The notes beneath the pieces are model-generated. The model saw nothing but the letters and a program-made list of their open reading frames with translations. It had not been told where the DNA came from and searched no databases. The translations under genes were made by a program, and so were the position numbers. Below, one piece after another: positions 1-12,392 of a stretch of 64,000 nt of DNA. Origin of the DNA: Coffea arabica (taxonomy: Eukaryota; Streptophyta; Magnoliopsida; Gentianales; Rubiaceae). The stretch's first letter is position 1, and each line of letters opens with the position of its first letter. Location: assembly GCF_036785885.1 (NCBI RefSeq), contig NC_092329.1, forward strand, positions 9,610,001-9,674,000. The letters run 5' to 3'.

Positions 1-2550
1 GCAAGCGCATAGTCAAAGAGCTCCATTCCTATGAGAAAGAGGTCGAGAGAGAGGCTGCCAAGGTTGCAGACATGAAGGACAAAGGAGCTGATCCATATGA
101 TATCAAACAGCAGGTCCTGCATTAGTTCTAATCATATAGTGGTTTCTTACAGCACATGTCATGTCAATTTAGAGAAGGTGGTATCAGACTTAGCAGAGTG
201 CCTTTTAGTCATTATGTAAAAACAAATAATCTTTATTGTTTATCACAAAGTTGAGGAAAGAAAAAGGAAGATAAGGGATGACATGCCATATGTTGTCGTC
301 GAGTATTACTCATAACAAGCTTAATCTCCCATAAGGAAAGTTAAACAGAACAAAAATGGAGATCCTTACATCAAAAGAGAAATGCCTTGAAGAGTGATGA
401 AAGATGATAGGTTGCCAGATAGTCATTCGATCCAAAATTCACTTGAATAAGCTAATGACATAATAGTTTTGAGAGTTAACATGTTCGGGAATTTTTGTCT
501 ACCTAATACGGGCCAAAATCATGTCTTCCTTTTATGGAAGGCAGTGGGAAACTTCAAATTAGGTTTAGAAACCATTCCTTCTTTTGAGACTTTTGTTGCT
601 GCATCATTTACTGCAATCCTCTTGAATAAAGTGTTAGATCAATGATTTCAAGTTTGGTCCTAAAAGTAGTCATTGAGGAACTATTTTACTCTGTCCTGCA
701 CATTTTTTTGTATCTGTAGTCTGGAGGGGATGCACGTGAATGCTGTTTAGTTTTTCCTTCTTACTTGCTCCTATGCAGTTAGTTTACTTTCTGGATCACT
801 GCCTTTGACTATAAATCTTTAGCCTTTTGGTTGGACCAGATAATCAGGAAAATTCACAATTCTGCCCTCTTGCAGGTGAACCTCAACAATAAGTGGTGAT
901 CTAGATTTTTTTTAATAGTAAAAGTACTAAAGCTGTCTGGTTTGGGAACTGACCCAATTTTTGGTTATTGTAGCCTGATAATACCAATCAAGGCTTTTCT
1001 AGGAGCTATTCAAGATCCTACCCATTATTAAAGACTCTAGTCATAAAATACTCTAGTCATAAAAGGCCCCCACTTCCCTCCTTTCTGTAATGCAATGATG
1101 GTTTGTTCCAATTTGCAAATGTTAAAGCCAGTTATGACTGTTAAGAAGGAAAATGAGGGACAAATATTATTTCAGTCTTTCTTCACAAAGTCAAGTTAGC
1201 AATTGGAAGCACTACTTGTATTGCAATTGAGGAAAAAATCATTGTGTATGCAAGTGTTTTTTGAGTATATTAGTTCAAACTCTAACTTTATACCCTTAAT
1301 TTGTTCTTTGCATTGAGGATGGGTGTGTACGTCGTTTGATGCATGGCATAGTTGTAAGCTTTTTTAGCTGGATATATCTATTATGCAGAGTGGGTCTTTA
1401 AATTGTTCTGGTGACTTGACTCTTAAGGGTGGCCTGACTGCTTGAAGCTTGCTTTTGATCAGTGAGACAGTTTTTACATGACAGTTAACAGATAGAAGCT
1501 GCGAAACTTGCTGTTTGAATTTTTCTCTAATATTTCTTTCTTTTGTAGTAGAGTATCCTATTATAACGTTCTTGCAATTGATGAATTATGCAGGAAAATG
1601 TGCTTGCTGAATCTAGGATGATGATTCCTGATTGCCACAAGCGTCTAGAAGCTGCCTTGGCTGACCTGAAAAATATTCTGGTAGGTTATATGTTGATGTT
1701 TAGTGTAACAGCAATTTATTTGAATTAGCTGTAATAATAAGCTGAAGTGCCTAAATGAAGATAACTTCTGCAATTGGGAATATGAAACTGTAAATTTTCT
1801 GTAATTCACTTGCTCCTATGTTGTTGGTGGGATTTGAGTAGAGTAAGATACTAATTTATTTTGGAGATATATGCTTCTTGTCACATGATTTCTTGATTGA
1901 GGTGCTATATTGGAGTGAAATTTATCTTTGCGTCCTGCTTTTGATGGATATTCACTGTTTGTAGCTTGAAAAGTGTTAACTTTGGATTTTGTATGACGCA
2001 TATTTTTAATGTCGTATTACATAGGATGAATATCCCATCCTGCCAAAAGAATGATGAAACGTTCTAACTAGTTGTTGCAGGAAACTAGGACTTGATTGCA
2101 TTTTCAGTGCATTTCAACTTGGGCTTTTGCGCTGCATCTAAGTTGGTCATTTCACCTTTTCCTGATATCATTTACGTTCTTCAAGACTGGAGATGTGATG
2201 GTGCTGATTTGCTGTTTTCCAAACATAATTTGATGGAATCTTTTGTTGAATTTTAGTTGATTCACTCAGACATAGCTAGTTGTTTCTAGTGCTAGAGGGA
2301 TATCACTTGTCTGGTTCTGGTTTGTACTAGATTACTAGTTCTGCTTCTGTGATTGCTGTAGTGTTTCATTGGAATCAATTTGATAATTCAACTATTTGGA
2401 GTATATGAGGAATTCTGCTTGCTGACTGCTAGTCACACAATCTTGTTTCAGCTTGAGTTGGAAGAGTCAAACAAAAAACATGGAGCAGAAGTTGAAGAAG
2501 CAGAAAAAGTGATAGCAGAGGTTGAACAGTTGTTTCAAGCAGGCAACTAG
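1..2550 (+). CDS. TFCA: Tubulin-folding cofactor A (TBCA), 5'-truncated by the window edge
   Basis: Three exons are readable: 1-113 (codons start at base 3), 1594-1680 and 2452-2550 with a TAG stop. All junctions are GT-AG and phase 0. The joined frame gives about 99 residues, including VKELHSYEKEVEREAAK, MKDKGADPYDIKQQ, ESRMMIPDCHKRLEAALADL and an acidic, coiled-coil-like C-terminus ending LFQAGN. These are hallmarks of plant cofactor A, a cytosolic three-helix chaperone of about 110 residues that binds beta-tubulin before heterodimer assembly. Only the first dozen or so residues are missing, left of the window. Introns are 1480 and 771 bp and hold no gene I can see. No frame damage is present, so the gene looks functional. 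The identification is from remembered family sequence and is strong. Confidence 0.93.
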
Positions 2551-3625
2551 TGTCTAGGCTTTTCCTGAAACTGTTTTGGGTCAGTTAAGTCTTACTTGAA
2601 TTTGTATGAATACGGAATACCTATCCACACTTGCAGCTAATATCTGATCCAGCTCTATTGGGATATCAAGTTTCCCTTCTTGTGTTTGGGATAAATGATT
2701 ATCTGTTCATCATTTAGTAAAATATTTTTGTATTTAATTTTACTTTCTGTTTTTCAGCGAAGGTTTTCTTTGTATGCTCAGGATCTGTTAATTGGTCTGT
2801 GAATCAGACCTCAGCTTGCATCTTTTGGAATTATTGATTAGCTGCAAGTTGTATGTAATGATTAGTCTTTGAAAGGTGAAACCATTGATGCAACTTGAGA
2901 GTTCAGGATAATTTGTCAATGGGATCATGTTATCTGGAGGGACTAATGAGCCTGATCGAGACTCTTAATTTACATTGAGATTTGAAAACACTTCCAACTA
3001 GGTACTTATGCCCATGGCTGGAATTTCCACTCTACCTCTTTTGCTAGCATCTAGCATGTTTTATTTTTAACATCAAAATCATGACCTAAACGGATGCTAG
3101 AAAAAACAGTTTACACATATTGTGGTTCTAACTAGCATTAGAAGCTATAAGTTGGGACCTTGAATGGCTTCTTTCAGTAGTTTCTTACCGATGAATATGA
3201 TTTCTTAGAAGCTTAAAAAAATCAAATTTTGTTACTATTGTTTTTGGCCCATCAGCCTGTTTGCTCCTCTTTCTTACTCACATTATTTTGAATGTCATAA
3301 ACTGATGTTTGTTTCGGTTCTGTGATTCATTATATTTGCCATTGTCGTTTGTGTGGAATTAACTGATCACAGTTTCATTGGCGTTGAGCATTGTTCTTAT
3401 TGTACTATTACTGCCAAAAGCATCATTAGAGCTACTTGGAAATGTATTCTTGAAATAGCACAATTCCCCATGACTAGAAGAGCTAGCTGAAACCAAACTT
3501 CTCCGATTTTGACAATCCCTTGGACAATCTGAGATTTGAATAACGAAAGTGACCTGATCGTATTCACTTAAAGAACCAAAGTTTTGATCATGTAAATAAA
3601 TCAGCCACAATTGGGGTATCCACAA
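2551..3625. other. TBCA 3' flank and intergenic DNA
   Basis: AT-rich sequence after the TBCA stop. The first few hundred bases are probably its 3' UTR, but no decisive poly(A) signal was picked. No gene seen. Confidence 0.5.
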
Positions 3626-3628
3626 TCT

Positions 3629-3740
3629 TTTTTTTTTTTTTTTTTTAAACTTTCTTTTAAATGCAAGTAAAAGGTCTCGAACTTGGGATCTCTCATTTAT
3701 ACGGTTACACTCCTTCTTCCGTACCACCCAACAGTTAATG
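3629..3740 (-). mobile_element. Possible tRNA-derived SINE fragment
   Basis: Read on the minus strand, a short body containing a box-B-like AAGTTCGAGACC is followed by a long oligo(A) tail (the oligo-T run at about 3629-3647 on +). This is the organisation of a tRNA-derived SINE. I could not define a target-site duplication or a convincing box A, so it may be chance. Confidence 0.3.
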
Positions 3741-3741
3741 G

Positions 3742-3780
3742 CGCACACACACACACACACATATATACACACACACACAC
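3742..3780. repeat. (AC)n microsatellite with a central (AT) interruption
   Basis: Two AC tracts separated by ATATAT. A short ORF running through it encodes a Cys/Val repeat and is an artefact. Confidence 0.95.
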
Positions 3781-3899
3781 AAAATATGCTTCATGGTCTT
3801 GTATTTTAGATATTGTGATATAAGAAATGTGGTGACATATATACTTTTTAGATGAAAGACACTACAAATTTACTTATATAGTATTATACCACAAGCTAT

Positions 3900-6800
3900 A
3901 CACAGATTATTTCTTTAATCCTCGTTTCTAGGGATGTACATGCTTGATAAAGAAATGGTCTTTCTCTGAAAAGCATTGTCCAAAGGTGAGGGCCATGACA
4001 CAGAATAATAGAAATTTGAAGGGTGGGTGAGACAGACTGAGAGATTTCAAGAATCTTAATCAATGTTAGTGATAAGGATTGGGGAATTCGAGGAGTTAAT
4101 TAATTGCTTATCCACAAACAATTCGATGAGGGTTGTCAATTATTCAACGTCCAAAATTGGATTACACTTAATGATTGAACCAATTTTGGACTCTAGAAGG
4201 CGACATTGCACATAAACAATTCAAAGGCCATTTCGTGGATCATGTGAGCTGAAATCAGGACTGATGATGCTTCTCAACCCTTCAAGAAAGGCACAAATAT
4301 ACACTTTGAAGTTAATAAAGTAGTTAGTTACTTTTAGAGGCAACTCAAAAGTATTGTATTCCAGCTTTACTGCTTTAGGGTTGAGGAACAAAAACCCAAT
4401 CTGGAGACACTATTAAAAATGCTGTCTCCTAATAATATGTTGAAATTTGACTTTTTGGGTGCCTAAATTGACAACTTTCTTGCCTTTCTTTTATCTTTCT
4501 AGTGCATTAAGTTTAGGTCAAATTGCACCCTCATTTCCAGTTGTAAGAAACTATACCCTCATTTTTTGAAGTTGATCATCAAAGAGGCATGTTAGATTGG
4601 ATACCTGAACATGGAATGTTCCATATGAACTTGAGAGACTCTGGCATTTTCTCACCTATACACAACAAAATAAATTAAATGCTAAAGAACAGTTGTCATA
4701 CTAGAAAAACAAGAACATGCCCTGCAATATTTTGTAAGTCACCATTTGGTATATTGCAGACCGTAATTTATCCCAGACAATTAGACAGTCATATCAATCA
4801 GCTAGGCTCTTGACATTTCAACAGCCAAACAAGATGGAAAATTATTCTTTTTTTTTTTTAAATTTAATTTGGGTTTTCGTTTCTTTTTTCTTTTTTTTAA
4901 GGGCTAACCCCGTACATAGGGGAGGGAGCCACTTTTGGAATTTTATTAATAAGCTAGAAAAAAAGAAAAGGGAGGGAGACATAAACCTGAACTCCATAAT
5001 TACATGAATTTTTGAAAAAAGTCGCGAAATTAAGAGTCCTACTCCTTTTTATAAGTGATTTGAAAATACCTAAGGCTATCCTCGTCCAAAAGAAGGAAAT
5101 CCTAAATTATCAATTTATTTTTAGATTGATTATGATAAAGTAGGATATAGATAAAATAGCGACGAATGCCAAAAAAAAAAAACAAAAAAAATCCCCGTGA
5201 ACCATCCTTGGCAAAGCTGAAAAACGATCATAAACCTTGTTACTAGCTTCAAATACCCCAATATTAGCCAGCCTATCCGCAAGTTTTTTAGCCTCCCAAA
5301 GGCAATGGGAAATCTGGAAAAAGTGTTGCTTAAATTGAATCAATTGATCAAAACCCTCTGAACATTCCATGGAACATTGACACGGCCGCCCTCAATCATA
5401 TCCACCAGCACCGTTGAATCTGATTCAATATGTAAGGCCAAAAAACCTTTTTGAAAGGTTGGTTTTTCTTTTCTTGTTGACAATTTGATCAAGTTGGTAA
5501 TTAGCTTAATTAGGTACTTGTTAGTGGACGTGCATGCTTCACACCGAGTTGAACATTGAAAAGATGCAGAAACAACCTTGACTCTGGATCTCCATAATCA
5601 ACCTACATATCTTTAGCTCCGTCTAATTATCTACACCTCAGATATAAACTGGATTCTTTAAACATGTTCTTTAGGTTGATGCCTTTCACTTTGCCTCCAA
5701 TTGAAAGTAACCATAGTTTTGTTGAAGTCACGATATTTGGCTCTGCTTCATTGGATGGTTGTTTTCAGAAAAACTTGGAAGATAATCCAGGCTACTCTGC
5801 TGATTAATAAAAGCTTAAGATTAAAAGATAATGAGGTCTTACCAGGCATTGTGCAGAAGCTCAACTCGTGTTGATTATATGTGTCATATGCTGCTATCAC
5901 ATTTACTTTCCTATTTTAATTTTTTTTTCACAGAGATGCCTCGTCATATATTATTGTGGTTTAGTCGAATCTTTTCCATTAACCTACATTTTAGAACTAG
6001 AAAAACATGTTTCTGTGCGGCAGATATTGTTCAATCGCATAGTCTAGCCTCAGAATTAATTTGAGCACTGAACCTTGAGAAAATACACCACAACCAAGTC
6101 CTTGACTCTTCTTAACCATTAGGTTTAAGTCAGAGGGAGAAGAGATTCGCTTGCATTAATAAGTCTTGTAGATTCTAAAGTGCTCATTGCTTTTTTTTTT
6201 TTATCTAGACAGGTGGCACCTGCCCATCTGTGGACTTTTTTGATTTGTATAGAGTAACGGACTAATTCAACTTTACACTTCCTAATCTATACCCCATTCT
6301 CGTTTTACACTTGAAATTTCAATTTCGAACATGCTCCGCTCCCTAGCCTCTCATATTTGTCCTACATAACTTCAATCTATAACATCATTGACAAAATTAA
6401 AAGCATAGAGGACCGTACAAATCAACGAAATCGTATCATTTTGTTTCAATCATGAATCTGCGGACCCTTTGCTTTTTTGATGACTTTTAGCACACAGCCC
6501 TTAAATTGAGCAATTCTTGATTCTACCAGTTTTGCCAACAGTGTTATCGGTTGGACTTAAGTGAGACAAATGTGAAAGACTAGAGTGTAAAGTGTCTAAA
6601 ATTAAAATTTAAGATGCACAATGAGATTAAGGCCCTGTTTGAAACCCTATTCAACATTTAAATTTAATAGATTCAGATTTTAATATGTTTAGACGCGTTT
6701 GATATCTAAAAATTGAACATCTGAATTAATTAAGTTGTACTGAATTTTCTAGGCAAAATTTGCTCTCAAAATTAATTGATAAGCTATTCACTTATCACTG

Positions 6801-8960
6801 AATGTGATATACACTCAAATGTATTAGATTTACTACTTAACAATTCAATAACTTAATGAATTGAAACTTTATATTTCAGATTTTAATTTTCAAACTTCGC
6901 TTTTATCAAATGCAACCTAAGTCACAAAGTGGAGTTAGTCCTAATGTAGTTGCAGTTTGGTCAAATGTATACTGTTAAAAGGAGAGTTAGGAGAAACTGC
7001 TCTAGAATAGATAGCCAAGGATACCATTCACAGCTTCACACCACATGGAGTTAATGTATATTATTGATTCACTTCGTGGTCTATGTATTGTATCTCATTC
7101 ACTCAATCAATGTTTGGCATATCAATTATAAGCTCATATGTAATGATCGATGTGATATGGGAAAAAATAAAAATTTCTCAACCAATTAAGATAGTAATAT
7201 GTTTGACGTAGTAGTTTTTTAACATTTTAGATTCTCGAGAAGGTAGTACTATATTTGCATGAATGATAAATGGAGAGATAAACCCAATATATTAACGTGT
7301 AAGCAAAGAAAATGGAGATGTTATATGTTTTATTGCACTAATTAATGAGGTCCTGCAACCGAATTGACTAACGTTGCTTTATATACATGGTCGCAACATT
7401 TATTAACTCAGAAAACCTTTAAAAAAAAAGTTTAAACAGATTAGATGCACATTTAGCGAGGGCATGGGAGAGACAAAGAAAGATACACAGGATCTGAACA
7501 TATATTTTTTTTTAAAAAAATCTTAATATATATTTGTGAATAACTTACTTATCTATGAAGAATTTGACAAGTTTGAGAACTAGAAACACCCTACGATACA
7601 ATGCTGGTCTGAAATGTTGACAGCCGCATCATGAATCCGGTGAAGCTAGCTGCCAGCAAATTTTTTTTTCCCTCAAACCCTTCTAGAAAGCACAAGAAGA
7701 CGACATGGTATAAAGCCATTCATGATTCTCACCGGCCAGTGCCCCATTCTATAACATTACTTTCCAGCTTCAGCTTTGACGTTGAGTAACAAAACTTGAG
7801 CACTAATCTAATCACTGTCGTAGACTAAAATGTTATCCTCTACACACACCTTATCATTTGGCCACATCATTCATACATAGAAGATCAATGCAAAAGTTGA
7901 CGTAGTAATCAATGGATGTTCGCTCAATTGGGATGAACAAACTACATCTTTTTTTTAAAAAAAAAAAGATTATATATTCGAATCTTACTGCTAATGCCAG
8001 GACTGTAGTGTGATGATGGCTGGAGATGAAACCACTTGAATTTTTTATAAACAAAAAAATATGACATAGTGATTAGGCGATCGTATTAGTTGCAAAACCC
8101 CATCAAAGTTGGTTTCCTTTTTCGGCTACTTAAATTATTTGATCATGTTGACTATTGATAGCAGGCATGTTTGCAATTAAGATCCCTCAACAAGGATTAC
8201 ATAATGATGATGAAATTAAGACCCTCATGATGTTGCTTCTTGTCAAAAGCTACAGCTACACAAGAGAATTAAGTGCACGAGCTAGTACAGTTGGCATGGT
8301 AGCTGCGCGCACAGCAGTGCTTTTTTGGATTGTCTAAAGGGTCACCACTTGGTAGATTTTCCTCTGCAAGATGGAGGCCAGTAACTGAAGATTGAACAGA
8401 TTTAGGAAAAGCGTTGAAACAAGGTTACCAAGATTTGAGGAAAAAAAAAAAAAACCAACCAGGTCGAGTAAACACACAAAAATGCAGTATAATTGTTTAT
8501 CCAACACAGTTGGGCATGGTTTTAGTAATCAGGACCCAGACAGTTCAACAGATTAGGATTAATTTAGTGTTATCCATGTTGCGGGGAATCTTCTCTGTTG
8601 ACAAATTGATCAAGTTGTAAACTAAGTCAGGTAATTTAGGCTTCTTAATTTATGTTGTATATTGAAAAGAAGTAGAACCATTCTTGACTTTAGATCTCCA
8701 TCTTCAATCCTTGTGTTTCTGGCTCCTATCATGATCTATATCTCAATTAAGCTGGATTCATTATAGTCGAAGGCGTAGTTGAAAAATTAGTTTTGTAAGA
8801 AGGTACCTTCTGTTGACCATTATAGTGTGCCTCTCCCACTATTTAAGCATAACTACAGTAGAACCAGAAACATTGGAATTGTTTTCAGCAACAATGCTTT
8901 TTTTTTTTTTGTTTTCCCCAGATGATAATGAGGATCAATTCCACAAAAGAGAATTTCGGA
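3900..8960 (+). repeat. Duplicated block, copy 1 (sub-blocks A and B)
   Basis: This stretch matches 16.3-20.0 kb in the same orientation in a chain of colinear anchors. AATTTGAAGGGTGGGTGAGA is at about 4010 and, with small changes, about 16428. GCACATAAACAATTCAAA is at about 4209 and 16599. TTGTTGACAATTTGATC is at about 5475 and 17394. TCTCACCGGCC is at about 7729 and 18382. TATAGTGTGCCTC is at about 8822 and 19930. Sub-blocks A (to about 6.2 kb) and B (about 7.5-8.9 kb) also share the TTGACAA-TTGATCAAG segment with each other, so the unit is itself a degenerate repeat. No gene recognised inside. Confidence 0.75.
6632..6922. mobile_element. hAT-like MITE (tentative)
   Basis: The left edge reads AAGGCCCTGTTTGAAA and the right edge, reverse-complemented, reads TTAGGTTGCATTTGATAAAA. 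Both resemble the AGGCCCTGTTTG ends of plant hAT MITEs. The interior is AT-rich and non-coding. The corresponding position in the second block copy (about 17.7 kb) lacks this segment, which supports insertion. No clear 8-bp target duplication was found. Confidence 0.4.
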
Positions 8961-10391
8961 ACCCTAAATTACCTAACCTAGCTTACTCAACTGTAGGTTG
9001 TTGAACATAAAGAAAGTCATCTACTATTGCATGACCAATACAAAATTTCTTCACAAGAGCCCTAGACTACTAGACTTCGTAGTTGAAGTAAAAAAATTCC
9101 ATGAATTTGAAGAGAATATGCAAATCTTAGCTGCAAACACCAATATCCCAAATTCAAAAAAAAAAAAAAAAAAAAATCAATCGGCATATATGAACCATAA
9201 TGGGGGCTTAAACTTTGACAGAGGAGCTTTTGAGAAAAGTGATCAAGAAAACCTTAATATAATCATAGAATTGGTTTTTACATAATTTATGTACACAGTT
9301 TATATACAAGTTTTGTTATGATAACATAACTGCACTGACATCCCTGGAAGTTAAGTTCCCTAGATATATGAGAATTGCACTAGAGACCCTCCATTTTCAG
9401 CTGTAGGATAGATGATTTCTAGCTCTTTAATCATCCTGGGACACTAGCTAAAATAGATTTGAGTGTTAATTTTTTTTTTAGTAAAAATGAAACTAATCTG
9501 AAAGGTATCTATCCCTTTGATAAAACCAAAATTTGAAATCTATAAATTCAGTAAAGTATTAAGTCACTAAAGTGATAAAATTATATATGTTTGATAACTA
9601 AGTGAATTTAAGTAGTGATTGAAATAGCGCACACAATTTTATTTTTAAAAAAATAATTGCTTTTGTTTGAGTGTCAGAGAGCAAGGAAAGTATATGTATG
9701 GATGAGAGAGAGAGAGAGAGACTAATGAATATGATGAGAATTAGGTTTGTACAAAATTTTGAAGTGCATATAGATCTTGGTATTGGTAATATATTTGATA
9801 GCGAAATACAGCTAAGCAGAAAACATCCAATTACTTGACATGATGGACAGTTAACGGCTAAATTAGGTTATTAAACAGTGTCTAAGCCTTTATTAATTTG
9901 CAATGCTTGAGACTTGCCACCAGTTAATTAATTGGAGTATTTCCAAGTTTTGTGGACAACCACAGCCAACCTTTCCTATAATAAGTTTAGTTTAAAGATT
10001 CCTGGGGATATATCAGTTTCGTTTTTGGTTTATGCTTCTATGATACAAGCTATATTAGTCTAAGAGAGTAAACAAACCTTCTATATATGGTTCGAAATCT
10101 GCTGCCAAAATTTAACCATAAAATTATGTCCATTTGGCTACCAAACTACTTAAAAAGGTTCCATACTATCGTCCTTAGCTTCAAGTCAGTGGAACAAAAA
10201 TCAATCACCTGCTTTCAGAGGCCAACCAAAATTTAAGCATATCGAACACACAAATTATGTCCATTTGGCCGCTGAACTAGTATTTAAAAAAGCGCCAATC
10301 AAATCCTTGAGATCCGTGTAAACATCATTAATTAGCTTCAAGCAGAAACTTAACCTAATTAATAAACAAACAACTAAACTTTGAAATTTGA
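8961..10391. other. Intergenic, no gene seen
   Basis: AT-rich sequence with an oligo(A) run near 9158-9175 and a (GA)n tract at 9704-9721. A short phrase resembling AAATTATGTCCATTTGGC occurs twice (about 10122 and 10252), suggesting a small local duplication. Confidence 0.6.
9704..9721. repeat. (GA)n microsatellite
   Basis: A run of GA dinucleotides in non-coding DNA. Confidence 0.9.
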
Positions 10392-10393
10392 TA

Positions 10394-10722
10394 CTTCCTC
10401 CGTCCCACTTTGATAGTCCTGTTTTCCTTTTTTGTCTGTCCCAAATTGCAGTCCACTTTCCAATTGAAAAATGTAGTTGTATTTTCATTTTCCTAAAATA
10501 CCCTTATTCAATACAAGTTGTTGTTGCTATAAACCTACCCCATTTAATGAGAGTTGATTCTTTTTTTACCATCAATTCAAGTTCCCATAAAGTTGTACTC
10601 TATTTAATGTGAGGGTATTTTAGGAAAATAGCAATCTAAATTTACTTTTCCAACAAAGTTAACTACTTTTTCTTAAACTGTGTGAAAAAAGAAACAGGAC
10701 TATCAAAGTGGGACGGAGGGAG
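10394..10722. mobile_element. Stowaway-type (Tc1/mariner) MITE
   Basis: The ends are near-perfect inverted repeats: left CTTCCTCCGTCCCACTTTG and right, reverse-complemented, CTCCCTCCGTCCCACTTTG, continuing through GATAGTCCTGTTT. The element is flanked by TA on both sides (10392-10393 and 10723-10724), the Stowaway target duplication. It is 329 bp long, non-coding and non-autonomous. It lies 1.7 kb upstream of the bHLH start codon. Confidence 0.93.
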
Positions 10723-10724
10723 TA

Positions 10725-12136
10725 ATATAGACAAGAGGATTCATACTGGCTTGCATTTATTTGTAAGTAACAAGTCTTCTCTATTCTGCAAACCTGATCT
10801 GAAGAGTTACCATCTTTATATTTTCTTTTTGATTGATATTAATCTTTCGAATTAGTTGGAGTAATGGGCTCGTTGTACCTTTATATATTATATGCAGATT
10901 CAAAAAGGAAACCGTACACCACGAGGCGATCACACTTAACTTCTTTTGACATTTGATTATATATTTATTGAATGCACGCTCCATTAAAGCTCTTGTCGAA
11001 TAATGTCAATTACAATTGCAGGGAGAGATGAGTTTGACAGTATGGGTACAAGTGAGAAAATCTCTCGTTTATACTAAAAAAAAATATGAATTACAACTGT
11101 TAATGTATGAAATGTCAATCATTCTAACTGATTGTGAAAGTTTGAAAATTAATCATAATCGGTACAGATTTGATAAGATTAATCTTTTTTATATATTGAC
11201 TGGAATACATACCATATATTAAGAGAATCCACATTCTTTTCATTTGAACCCAAAACAAAAAGAAGCCGAGGAGTACTGACCATGCAAAATAGTTATTGGC
11301 ACATAATTACCGTTTAAAAGATAACCGGATTCTTTGAAAAGAGGTGGTAGAATTATAAAGTGAAAGTGAAACTATATTTGCTGAAAAAAGACAAAGGTAC
11401 AACTATATAAACTATTCATAAAAAGTGTAGACTAAAAAAGTTTGTAAACAAGGAGGGCGGCATTCTCATGAACGAAACAAAGGATAGAAGAAAAGTCGTT
11501 CTGTTGAATGGGATTTCATTCTTGAAGATTGAAAAGATTTACAGTCATATGTTCTAAAGACAAAGATCATAGCTTTTTTCCTTTTCACCATGGCCGGTGG
11601 CTCCAAACTATCTGTGAATGGATAGAAATTCCTGTGCTTTTGCACTAAAAAATCCAATTTAATTGCTCACGTGTGGGTACTGTGTAAAGAAGAGCGCCTC
11701 CATGTTAACAGTACCCTCAAGAGAAAGATAAAGGCTATTCAAACCACCTGCACTTGTAGTCCGTACGTCCACACTTGCCACAAAGTAAAGAGATCGAATT
11801 CGAACCCCTTCCTAGACCAGTTGACAAAGGCAGAACTTCAAGTCCATATTCTTTTATGGAGGTAAGGTTCCAAGCAAGCATCTTTTGCTCTTCTTTTGAC
11901 CGTCAATTTCCGAAAGCTAATCCAGCTGCTTGCCATTTATTGACAGTCTTGATACAGGCGAGACGACCCTTAATTAGGAGACCTGATTTCTTGGACGCTT
12001 ACATCTACCCATAATCCATGCTTTTGCACTATTCTCGATCTAATCCAGGAGTTGAGAAAGGATAGAATTGGGTTTTTATTTTTTCAAGCAGTTGGCTGAA
12101 TTAAGAAGCAGAAACATAAGTTGATCTTCATTATTG
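10725..12136. other. Upstream region of the bHLH gene
   Basis: AT-rich sequence that presumably includes the bHLH promoter and 5' leader. I could not choose a TATA box or transcription start with confidence. Confidence 0.5.
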
Positions 12137-12389
12137 GTGAGCTCCCAACTCCCTTACCTAAGCATGGCCTTTTCTCGATGGTTTCTTTGTTTCACAGCTC
12201 CTCGTCTTTTCATTTATCAATTCCTATGATTGTAAAAATTGTATCCTGCATCATTTGTTTCTTGAAAATGTCGGTCATAAAAAGGAACAGAAAATTTATG
12301 AGTATTTTTTTGGGGTGTTACCAGTACATTCTTGTATTAACTTTCTGTCTCTTGATCATTCGTTTCTTCTGTGATTTGATAATTCATAG
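12137..12389 (+). other. Possible 5' UTR intron of the bHLH gene
   Basis: A donor GTGAGC after TTATTG at 12136 and an acceptor TTCATAG ending at 12389 sit three bases before the ATG at 12393. Several short upstream ATGs lie inside, which splicing would remove. This is inference from splice-site quality alone. Confidence 0.35.
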
Positions 12390-12392
12390 GGC

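Noticed and set aside
3359..3778. Minus-strand ORF of 139 codons
   Set aside because: It runs through the AC microsatellite and an oligo(T) run, giving Cys/Val and Lys repeats with no domain.
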